DNA from: Vulcanimicrobiota bacterium
GTDB taxonomy: Bacteria; Vulcanimicrobiota; JAJTBE01
Assembly (NCBI GenBank): GCA_021107945.1
Contig: JAIORV010000130.1
Location: 1-60,153 of the forward strand
Direction of reading: 5' to 3'
DNA: 60,153 nt
Made by a program: the position numbers and the translations under genes. Of the stretch, positions 41,642 through 49,329 are shown piece after piece; the first letter of the stretch is position 1; each line of letters begins with the position of its first letter. The notes below the pieces were generated by a model that was not told the DNA's origin, ran no database searches, and worked only from the letters and a program-made list of their open reading frames with translations.

Positions 41642-43108
41642 TTATCCCTGCACGAATTCCTCTCCGGTCTTCAGGCACATTCCTGCCCTTTCCAGCATCC
41701 TCCCGACATAAATGGCGTGGTTTATATCTGATATGGCGCAGTTTTTGTATAGTTCATGCTGAATTTTAACCGGTTTTTTACCCTTATATTCATCAATTTG
41801 GATCCCTGAGATAAAATGCCTTACGACAATTTCCCCATTCTCTATCTTTATGGAAAAATTACCGCAGGGATCAATGTTAACCTCGAATCCCCTTTTCGAA
41901 GCTATGCTTTTTGCGATATCAATTCTGCGGGGATCTATGCTAATGGAATGAGATATTACCGTAATCGCTCCGGGTTGAATATTCACTGCATCGGAAACTG
42001 TTTTTTGGACTTTCATCAATCCGTAGAAATTCTTTAGCCAGGCGTCAATCGAGTTATGAGTGCGAAATGTGGCTGTTAGCGTGAGCTTTCCCTCAAATTT
42101 CCTGAAGTAAATCGCCACGAGGCATGGATGACCGCAGGAGCTTGAAATATCCCTGCCCGAGTCCCAGAGGCAGATATAAGACTTCCGATCCTCCGGGTCT
42201 TTTTTCAGGCTGCTGATACAATCGTCAATCGTGTTCTTCCCGAAGTATGAAGCTATTCGATTCCCATAAGTGTATGTCGTATCCGGCGGGAGATCCCTGT
42301 CCAGGAAATGATCATAATAATTCTGGAATTCATCGAAATTAAACCCGAACTCCCGGAGTTTTTCAGGGGCAATAAAGTCCGGATTTTCAACCACCACTTT
42401 GGCATTTTGAATTTCCTGACGGCCTCCCTTTTTAAGATGCACAAGGTGTCCGAACCGGTAAATCCTGAATATCAGCTCAGCCCATGCCTTAAGGGGATTA
42501 TCCGCCGTTATGTTGTGATTCCTTGGGTTTGAAGGGAATCTGTTTATATGAATTTCAGGCAGTGGGATCTTAATTCTCTTTATTTTAATATCGGGGAAAA
42601 TAGCTTCTTTTTGTATAGCTTCTTTTCGAATAGCTTCTTTTTGTATAGCTTCTTTCAGGCGATTGGTTGATTCATTGATTTTGAGCTCCCCGACACAATA
42701 TATCTCAGGCTTTTCAATAAACATGTCCGGCGTTGCCATCCCGTCGATTAGCCGGCTTGTTCCTTTTATCCCGTAATTTTTATCGCCGAGGAAGTCAACC
42801 TCCTCCAGTCCATCACGAAAGAATTTCATTAGTTCCTCTCCCGATCCCGATCTATCATTCCCACAAATAACAATTCTGCTTACCTGCGGATTGTAAAGAA
42901 GATTCCTGATCAGCTCCGGCAATCCGTTTCCGTAGAGATTCCCGATCGCCGCAACGGGAGATGTTTCCGGGGATAGATCTATCCCGATGTTTCGCATTTT
43001 ATCAACAACCCATTTAATTTCAGACCAGAGCGTTACAACGCCGATAAATCCCTGGGGATTGATTATTTTTATTTTATCAGGAAAATGTATTGGAATGAAC
43101 TTATTCAT
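41642..43108 (-). CDS. Fusion of an MtrA-like domain and a thymidylate-synthase-like domain
   Basis: 488 residues. Residues 1-150 resemble the cytoplasmic domain of methanogen MtrA (GFIGVVTLWSE, VAAIGNLYGNGLPELIRNLL, RIVICGNDRSGSGEEL). A linker at 152-170 is EAIQK/EAIRK repeats. Residues about 205-400 match thymidylate synthase: YTYGNRIASYFG, LKKDPEDRKSYICLWD, candidate nucleophile Cys329 in GHPCLVAIYF, KLTLTATFRTHNSIDAWLKN and GAITVISHSISIDPRR (where TS has DAHIY). Compared with ThyA, PPCH is HPCL and RSxD is RTHNSID, as in archaeal-type relatives. Folate- or pterin-linked methylation of a nucleotide is plausible; it is inference. The ATG overlaps the KAP gene stop by 8 nt (translational coupling). 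Confidence 0.8.
   Translation of the reverse strand: MNKFIPIHFPDKIKIINPQGFIGVVTLWSEIKWVVDKMRNIGIDLSPETSPVAAIGNLYGNGLPELIRNLLYNPQVSRIVICGNDRSGSGEELMKFFRDGLEEVDFLGDKNYGIKGTSRLIDGMATPDMFIEKPEIYCVGELKINESTNRLKEAIQKEAIRKEAIQKEAIFPDIKIKRIKIPLPEIHINRFPSNPRNHNITADNPLKAWAELIFRIYRFGHLVHLKKGGRQEIQNAKVVVENPDFIAPEKLREFGFNFDEFQNYYDHFLDRDLPPDTTYTYGNRIASYFGKNTIDDCISSLKKDPEDRKSYICLWDSGRDISSSCGHPCLVAIYFRKFEGKLTLTATFRTHNSIDAWLKNFYGLMKVQKTVSDAVNIQPGAITVISHSISIDPRRIDIAKSIASKRGFEVNIDPCGNFSIKIENGEIVVRHFISGIQIDEYKGKKPVKIQHELYKNCAISDINHAIYVGRMLERAGMCLKTGEEFVQG
42600..42659 (-). repeat. 15-bp tandem repeat inside the fusion gene
   Basis: Four units of ATAGCTTCTTTTTGT (plus strand) with small changes, encoding the linker EAIQK-EAIRK-EAIQK-EAI between the two domains. 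Confidence 0.9.
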
Positions 43109-45539
43109 CTATTTTTGTTCCTTCCATCGAGTTTTGGGGCTGGGGAACCTTTCCTGCGGGGTTTCGAGGTTGGGAAACCTCTCCTACATGGTTTCGAGGT
43201 TGGGAAACCTTTCCTGCGGGATTTCGAGGTTGGGAGACATTTCCTGCGGGATTTCGAGGTTGGGAAACCTCTCCTACATGGGTGTCTTGGGGAATCTCGT
43301 CCCGTTTTGTCTGTTCCAGGCACTTTTCTTTTTCATCTTCCTCACCCACCACGATGCCTTTCCTGACCCTCTCGTCACGGGCTCTTTCAATCTCGGCGAT
43401 CTTCCGTTTTGCCCTGTTTACTTTTACCAGGAGATCATCCAGGCTCTCCTCCCTTGGTTTCGCTTCTTTTTCCTTTTCTTCCAACGCCTTTAAGAATTCC
43501 TTTACCCCCGCTCTTTTTTTCTTATCAAGTCGGACAAAGCCTCGATATGAAGATATCCGTCTGAGCCTGTTCTCAATATCCCCTATGTCCGCAAGCTGTT
43601 TTATCCTGTGAATGTTTGTCACTAACTCCCTCTTCAGAGAAATATCATACACTCCCGATATGAATGATTTTTTCGTAATTCCGCTTATGAAGTCAATAAG
43701 CCCGGAATCGCTCTCTATCAATCTAACGATATATCCTGATATTTGCTCCGGCTTTCGCCATTTCATCCACTGAATCAGGATGTCTGCAAAGTCAATATGT
43801 CTTAAAAGCCTGCCGCTTTCAGCCCAACTCTCGATTTTTCTACATACAAGATCTATAAGTTTCTCTGCCTGTTCTTTTGTTATCAGCTTTTTCTCCCAGG
43901 GAATCGTATCTTCTTCTTCCTCATCAACAGGAATCTCCGGGTAAACCTTTTCAACCTGTTTTACCGGCGTAAAAAGGCTTTTATCAGAATACTCAATTGC
44001 CGATTTCAACACTTCATATCTTTCTTCAGGAGACTCCATTCTTGATAAAAGCTGGAATTGAATATCAATGATCTGCGACACCATGTTAATATCGCCGCTT
44101 TCTGGATTGATGAACGAATCGCCGATGTCCATGAAAGCTAAGATAACATTTCCCATATGTTTCCCCGGTACTTGCAGAGCAACGGAATCCTCCAGGAGCA
44201 GGAGAAATGAGCCCATTTTCTCCCTGTCGCCACTTTCCAATATTGCATCGGCAAACGCTTTCGGATCTCCGGTATGGGATAATATGTCTTTTATTTCACT
44301 CCGGGAGACCTTACCCTCGGGGACGGTCAACCTGAAGAAGATATCGAACATCTCGGGGCTGCAAACCCTGCCCTCCTGCCTCCAGGTTGCAAGCTCTCCT
44401 TCCTCATAGATCACATCATTGATAACAGTGTCCAGCTTGGGAAAAACTCTTCCCAGGAGACCTGTGAGAAGTTGAGCGGATATAACGGTAGAGCTATTTA
44501 AAACCTTGAGAATCTGCTCCCTGTCCCGTGGAATCGAAGGTGAATCCGCCTCGATAATCCCGGTAAAAAGCTCTTTATTGTCCCTTATGCCGGAAAACAC
44601 CCCGGACGCAAAAACCTGGAGAGATATAATCACGAGAAAATCCACGATATTTATCTCTCTTTTCACCATTTCGAAGCTGAATTTCAGAGCATTAATATAC
44701 CTCGTAACATCCCTTATGCTGTGGAAAAAGTTTTTCAAACCGCTATGATATACATCTCCCCAGTATGTATTATCAAACCTCTTCGACGGGATATTTTTCA
44801 GGAGTCCCGCTATTCGTTTGAGAAGATACTCCTCAATATCTCTTTTCGATATAAGAGGAACTTCGAAAGGGACCTGGATTATCTTCTCCAGGTATTCCAC
44901 TCCCGACACCTCCTGAACCTTATTGAGAGCACGTATAACAGCTTCCTTGTCAAATGATGCAAGGTAAATCGTACGGGGAAAATTCGCAACAACTTTCATC
45001 AACCTGAAGATTTCAAGAACTTCATTTGTGTTTAACCTGTCTATATCATCCACGAAAACAATTATCTTATGGGGCTGTTTCTCAAACCTTTCGTCCAGTT
45101 CATTCCTGATATTATGAAAGTCAATCTCACGATTATCACTTTCACCCCGGTAATGAGGTGAAAAAAAGTTTTTGTATTCAACAAGTTTTTCTTTCAATAT
45201 CTCTATATCGTCTGCTTTAATTTTGCCGACGGTAGAGAAAAGATGGTTGAAAAACTGTGGGATCATCTGGTTCTGCGCCGAGAAATTCCAGGGATTGAAC
45301 CGGATTATCAGGGGAGTATTTTCTATCTGGGGCGATCCGGTATTCTTTATATATTCCAGGATCATATTTATAATAGATGTCTTGCCTGATCCCCATGTAC
45401 CAAAAAGCCCCACAGCGAGACTGTCGGTATCCTCGTATGATAACATCGCCTGTCCCAGGGATCGTGCGAAGGGAGCGCGTCTGAGGAAATCATCTTTTCT
45501 TGATTTAATAGGCTTGTCAGGTAAAAACATCTGATACAA
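43101..45539 (-). CDS. KAP-family P-loop NTPase with repeat-derived C-terminal tail
   Basis: 812 residues. Walker A is GLFGTWGSGKTSIINMIL near residue 45 and Walker B is IIVFVDDIDRLNTNEVLEIF near residue 160, the KAP signature (STAND-related, in animal Kidins220, bacterial plasmid and phage-exclusion proteins). The usual intramembrane insertion is not evident. A coiled-coil, highly charged region occupies about 690-760, and the last 55 residues are a 10-residue repeat, VSQPRNPAGK, five copies. That tail is encoded by a 30-bp tandem repeat related to the window's dispersed hairpin element. It lies in an operon with AcpS upstream (14-nt gap) and the MtrA/ThyA-like gene downstream (8-nt overlap). 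Its function is unknown; KAP proteins often organise complexes or act in defence. Confidence 0.85.
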   Translation of the reverse strand: MYQMFLPDKPIKSRKDDFLRRAPFARSLGQAMLSYEDTDSLAVGLFGTWGSGKTSIINMILEYIKNTGSPQIENTPLIIRFNPWNFSAQNQMIPQFFNHLFSTVGKIKADDIEILKEKLVEYKNFFSPHYRGESDNREIDFHNIRNELDERFEKQPHKIIVFVDDIDRLNTNEVLEIFRLMKVVANFPRTIYLASFDKEAVIRALNKVQEVSGVEYLEKIIQVPFEVPLISKRDIEEYLLKRIAGLLKNIPSKRFDNTYWGDVYHSGLKNFFHSIRDVTRYINALKFSFEMVKREINIVDFLVIISLQVFASGVFSGIRDNKELFTGIIEADSPSIPRDREQILKVLNSSTVISAQLLTGLLGRVFPKLDTVINDVIYEEGELATWRQEGRVCSPEMFDIFFRLTVPEGKVSRSEIKDILSHTGDPKAFADAILESGDREKMGSFLLLLEDSVALQVPGKHMGNVILAFMDIGDSFINPESGDINMVSQIIDIQFQLLSRMESPEERYEVLKSAIEYSDKSLFTPVKQVEKVYPEIPVDEEEEDTIPWEKKLITKEQAEKLIDLVCRKIESWAESGRLLRHIDFADILIQWMKWRKPEQISGYIVRLIESDSGLIDFISGITKKSFISGVYDISLKRELVTNIHRIKQLADIGDIENRLRRISSYRGFVRLDKKKRAGVKEFLKALEEKEKEAKPREESLDDLLVKVNRAKRKIAEIERARDERVRKGIVVGEEDEKEKCLEQTKRDEIPQDTHVGEVSQPRNPAGNVSQPRNPAGKVSQPRNHVGEVSQPRNPAGKVPQPQNSMEGTKIDE
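43135..43290 (+). repeat. 30-bp tandem repeat coding the KAP tail, related to the dispersed hairpin element
   Basis: Period of exactly 30 bp; TCGAGGTTGGGAAACCTCTC followed by CTACATGGTT at 43164, 43194, 43224 and 43254, with a decayed unit to the left. Stem GAGGTT / AACCTC with a GGGA loop. The intergenic copy at 23103 reads ATCGAGATTGGGAAATCCCT then CCTACAGATC. Confidence 0.85.
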
Positions 45540-45553
45540 TCCCCTGGTTTTTA

Positions 45554-45937
45554 TTATAGTTTTTTGTGAGCAATTGCAAATGCCACGGCAAAATCGTGAG
45601 AATGGCTGATTGTCAGTGATATATTCAAAATTCCCATAGACCGGACTATTCTTTCGGACTCTTTCTTTAGTCTGACTTCAGGATTACCGCTTTTCCCCCT
45701 GAGTATTTCAATAGATTTCAACGGAGGTGAAGGTCTTACTTTTATTGATTTAATAACAGCTTCCTTGGCAGCAAATCTTCCTGCCAGGTGGGCCGGTGTT
45801 CCTGCCTTACCAAGGCAATACTCTATTTCCGCCGCTGTAAAAACCCTATGAAGGAATTTATCTCCCCACTTTTCATATAACTTCCGGATACGGGAGATTT
45901 CCACGATATCAACTCCGGGGATGCAGATAATATTCAA
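45554..45937 (-). CDS. acpS: Holo-[acyl-carrier-protein] synthase
   Basis: Transfers 4'-phosphopantetheine from CoA to ACP. The 127-residue length fits AcpS; Mg-binding motif PGVDIVEISRI (Asp) and RFAAKEAVIKSI (Glu, Lys) are both present. I start at the TTG at 45937, 5 nt after GAGG, since the family begins just before the GVDIVEI strand; an ATG at 45973 would overlap the upstream gene. It lies second in the minus-strand operon of the GGDEF-like sensor, AcpS, KAP NTPase and MtrA/ThyA-like fusion. Confidence 0.93.
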   Translation of the reverse strand: MNIICIPGVDIVEISRIRKLYEKWGDKFLHRVFTAAEIEYCLGKAGTPAHLAGRFAAKEAVIKSIKVRPSPPLKSIEILRGKSGNPEVRLKKESERIVRSMGILNISLTISHSHDFAVAFAIAHKKL

Positions 45938-45957
45938 TAGACCCTCGTTTTCCTGCC

Positions 45958-47940
45958 CTATGTCAGGAAGCATGTTTGTGAGCCACCTTTCCCCTTGGCA
46001 TCTTCAAGACTTTTTAATGTTAGATTATAGAGTTCCTCGGAGCTTTCAGCATCTTCGGAGATATTTGCCAATCCAAGGCAAAGATGAAGCTTGGAAGCCC
46101 TCGCCTGCGGAGAGCCGAAAGAGCGCATTTCCGCTCCCATGCGAATCCTCTCGGCAATATGAATGGTATCTATTTTTGAGGAATGGATAAAGAGAATAGC
46201 AAATTGATTTTCCGTCAATCTCGCTGCGAGATCCGTTTCCCGCACATGAGATTGCAGGATTCCTGTGAGGTCCTGAACCAATCGATCCTGAACCAGTTGC
46301 CCCGCTCGTTCAGCAAATTGCTCATAATTGATAATTTCCATCATTACAAATGTCAGGGGTATTTCATATCTCAAAGCCCTTGCGACTTCTTCCCTGAATC
46401 GCTCATTGAAGTAAATATCATTATACAGTCCCGTTGTCTCATCAATCAGCGAGACCTGCATCGTTTTCTCCAATTGAACGGCCAGATGTATCAATGAGCC
46501 TGCAAGTTTGCAGAATGACTTCATTAAATAGACGTCTTTGTCAGAAAAGCCCGCTTCTTCTGGTTTGCCCAAATACATTGCGCCTGTTACTTCCCCGGCA
46601 TATTGAACAGGTACAATTAACGCGCTTTTCTCATACCTGATGAGAGTTGAAAGCTCGTTTCCGTTTTTCAATTTAATTGAGCTTCGGTTAATTTTCAGCG
46701 CTTTGGAATTTCGAACCGCCCATCCCACGGCTCCTTCCCCCACACTCACGGAATAGTCGATGAATAAATTCTTATAAGGTGTAGCGGCAACATCGGCAAA
46801 AAGGTGTTTTCCCATATCGGTATCTTCCACTACAAATAAAATTGCGGTTTGTGAAGGAACCAATTTGAGAGCTTCGTTAATAATGGCCAGGTAAGTGGAT
46901 TCAATATCCACAGCCTGAGATATCCTGGTATATGATTCAAAGAGGTTCTCCCTGGACTGCAGGGCAACATTCAATTCCGATATTTTGCCCACAAGAAGGG
47001 ATATTTTTCCTTCAAGATCTTTTATTATATCGCGATATTCAACTTCAGTCACTCCCAAATTCGACTCCAGTTCTTTAATCATCGCTTGATACTTGTTAAC
47101 TCCATCCTTATACTCAGTTTCAAGACGCTTTTTAAAGACCTCCGTTTCCCCTTCTTTTCGCTTTAAAAGCTTATTTTGCTTGGTCAGAATTTTCTTTTGT
47201 TGCTCAAGAGCATCTCTCTCGCTCTGTGTGACACTCTCTTCCATATGCTCAAGTTCCATGGACATCACATCTACTTTTTGGCGGGCTTCAATCAAATTCT
47301 CTTCTTTTTTCTGAAATCTTGATTCCAACTCGTCTATGAACACCTGTTTCTTTTCCAATTCATTAAAAACGACGCCAAATTCTTTCTTTGTCGCCTGATG
47401 ACTTTCAAACAGCATCCTTTTCTCTTCCTGGAATTTCCTGACAATATCTGACACTTCCTCTTCATGCCTTAACGACCAAATAAAATTGATATATATAGCC
47501 GCTGCGGAGAAAACAAATGCCCAGACAAGGTCGAAAAGCTGTTTCATCAGAATATCTTTGAAAGCTGAGTTCTGCAAATGCTTTATAATCAACATAATGA
47601 CAAGAGGACCAAAGAATGAAATTGATATAATTAAAACTACAATAGAAATAAAAGTGCCGAAATAGAATGCGGTTTCCAGCACGGGCAAAAGCACTGTCAG
47701 GTAAAAGTAAGGGACTCCGAAAAACCATGCCATAAATCCACCGGCACAAAGATCCATGAAAATAAGAAGCCCGATATTAAATTTGCTGTCATCGAACTTG
47801 AAAATTACAAGAGATGCTACAATATGGTAAATAAAAAGAAGAAGGATTAAAAGCACAGGCATATCCGCAAAAAACGACGGTAATGCATGAGGGAGCGCTT
47901 GTGCGGTTGCACCGACTTTTTGACCGCCAAAATTACTCAT
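45958..47940 (-). CDS. Membrane sensor: TM region, coiled coil, GAF and degenerate GGDEF domain
   Basis: 660 residues. Four to five transmembrane helices within 1-165, a long coiled coil at about 165-325, a GAF domain at about 335-485 (VPSQTAILFVVEDTDMGKHL, SVGEGAVGWAVRNSKALKIN), and a C-terminal diguanylate-cyclase-type domain beginning LIDETTGLYNDIYFNERF. The GGDEF signature is replaced by TENQF, and the substrate Asp/Asn pattern is weak, so it should not make c-di-GMP; it may bind nucleotide or act as a dimer module. The C-terminal KGGSQTCF replaces the usual K-x-x-GRN. First gene of a four-gene operon. Confidence 0.88.
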   Translation of the reverse strand: MSNFGGQKVGATAQALPHALPSFFADMPVLLILLLFIYHIVASLVIFKFDDSKFNIGLLIFMDLCAGGFMAWFFGVPYFYLTVLLPVLETAFYFGTFISIVVLIISISFFGPLVIMLIIKHLQNSAFKDILMKQLFDLVWAFVFSAAAIYINFIWSLRHEEEVSDIVRKFQEEKRMLFESHQATKKEFGVVFNELEKKQVFIDELESRFQKKEENLIEARQKVDVMSMELEHMEESVTQSERDALEQQKKILTKQNKLLKRKEGETEVFKKRLETEYKDGVNKYQAMIKELESNLGVTEVEYRDIIKDLEGKISLLVGKISELNVALQSRENLFESYTRISQAVDIESTYLAIINEALKLVPSQTAILFVVEDTDMGKHLFADVAATPYKNLFIDYSVSVGEGAVGWAVRNSKALKINRSSIKLKNGNELSTLIRYEKSALIVPVQYAGEVTGAMYLGKPEEAGFSDKDVYLMKSFCKLAGSLIHLAVQLEKTMQVSLIDETTGLYNDIYFNERFREEVARALRYEIPLTFVMMEIINYEQFAERAGQLVQDRLVQDLTGILQSHVRETDLAARLTENQFAILFIHSSKIDTIHIAERIRMGAEMRSFGSPQARASKLHLCLGLANISEDAESSEELYNLTLKSLEDAKGKGGSQTCFLT

Positions 47941-48462
47941 AAAAAGCCCAAGTAAAAGAGCCAGCCATCGAAATACGATGAGAAAAACCCTCAGTTACAC
48001 TGATATTAGATAACATATAATCCTCTGATAACGGGTATTATATTGACTTGTGACAATTGTTGAATTTCATGGGCTACCTAACCCGCCCAATTATAGTAAA
48101 CATGTAATACAACCGTAATATTCTGTAATGAATTTCCTTTTTCCTCTCTTGATATTTTCAGGGCGGTATTATCCAATCAAATTAAAATTTAAATACCACA
48201 TTTCGCGATTGTGAATTTGTTAAGAAATAATAGTTTATTAGGGACAGACACCAATAAAAATGGTGTCTGTCCCTATTAATGAATAAAAAAAACAGACCCG
48301 GATGACCCCCATATCCATCCTAATCCCGCCCTGGGGGACTCCGTTATGAGCGGAGCGCAGGTTGAGTCTGAAGATATTATACCACAACCGGGGACAGAAA
48401 TCCATACTTCCGGAAACAGAAGGATTGAAACCGGAAAAGAAGAAGTTTATTGATGAAGTTTT
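47941..48462. other. Divergent intergenic region with a GGGACAGACACC hairpin
   Basis: About 520 bp between the sensor gene and the phosphoesterase gene. Apart from the hairpin at 48239-48275 and a run of AT-rich sequence I see nothing; the promoters of both genes must lie here. Confidence 0.55.
48239..48275. repeat. Perfect hairpin TAGGGACAGACACCA / TGGTGTCTGTCCCTA
   Basis: A 15-bp perfect stem with a 7-nt A/T loop. A partial related word (GGGGACAGAAATCC) lies at 48393. No T-run directly follows, so a terminator role is uncertain. Confidence 0.85.
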
Positions 48463-49314
48463 ATGATAATAATAATAATAGCAGTAATAATAACTTTAAT
48501 TATCATCGGCCTTGTGGTTTTTGTCTATCATGAGACAAATTGGATCGAGGTCAATCATTACGTTGTGCCGATGGGTGATGTGGAAATTAAAAAACCAATT
48601 GAGATAGTACATATATCCGATCTCCACATGAGCCCATGGTCGCTCCCTTCAACTTTCAGAAAAACGGCTGATTTCATTAATTCCCTGCAGCCGAATTATA
48701 TTGTTATGACCGGAGATTTCGTTACACATTTCAAGGAATTAATACCCGGTTGCGCAAAAGCCATTTCATGGTTAAAACCCAAAGTTTCCATGCTGGGTGT
48801 ACTGGGAAACCACGATTACTGGATAGATGCGGGCTATATTTGCAGGAGCCTTGAGGAAGTGGGGGTGGAGCTTTTATTAAACCGTTGCTCTCCCTCAAAG
48901 AACGGCTCCAATTTAACTTTTTTGGGTGTGGATGATCCATATACGGGACATGATGACCTCAAGTCAACATCCCGGGAAATACCGGGGTCCCATATGAGTG
49001 TTCTTCTATCCCATTCCCCGGACATTATTGAGGATGCCGCCGATTTGGGTATTAATCTTGTGCTTGTGGGACATACTCATGGGGGGCAGGTACGACTTCC
49101 CCTGCTCGGAGCGATATATATTCCCTCAAAACATGGAAAACGCTTTGATAAAGGCTGGTTCAACATAAAAAACACAAAAATGTATGTTAACCGCGGACTG
49201 GGTGGAATTTATCCATCGATAAGGTTTCTATGCAGGAAGGAAATAGCAATTCACAAATTGGTTTCAGGAGAAGGAAAACCATACCTTGAAGAAAAAAAAC
49301 TCATCAAGCTTTAA
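48463..49314 (+). CDS. Membrane-anchored metallophosphoesterase (YkoQ/YaeI-like)
   Basis: 283 residues. An N-terminal transmembrane anchor (residues 1-22, ILVFVYHETNW region) is followed by the calcineurin-like fold: HISDLHMS, YIVMTGDFV, GVLGNHDYW, LLSHSPDI, VGHTHGGQVRLP. The set of five motifs is complete, so a dinuclear metal site is expected. Relatives hydrolyse UDP-diacylglucosamine or act on phospholipid headgroups; the substrate here is not determined. The PQQ-propeller gene starts 15 nt downstream, making a two-gene operon. Confidence 0.92.
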   Translation: MIIIIIAVIITLIIIGLVVFVYHETNWIEVNHYVVPMGDVEIKKPIEIVHISDLHMSPWSLPSTFRKTADFINSLQPNYIVMTGDFVTHFKELIPGCAKAISWLKPKVSMLGVLGNHDYWIDAGYICRSLEEVGVELLLNRCSPSKNGSNLTFLGVDDPYTGHDDLKSTSREIPGSHMSVLLSHSPDIIEDAADLGINLVLVGHTHGGQVRLPLLGAIYIPSKHGKRFDKGWFNIKNTKMYVNRGLGGIYPSIRFLCRKEIAIHKLVSGEGKPYLEEKKLIKL

Positions 49315-49329
49315 CAACGGAGGTTCCCA

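Noticed and set aside
43135-43290. CRISPR-like 30-bp repeats
   Set aside because: Units are contiguous without spacers, in frame within a long gene, and related to the hairpin element.
48239-48275. Intrinsic terminator
   Set aside because: No T-run after either arm and both flanking genes read away from it; left as a repeat of unknown role.
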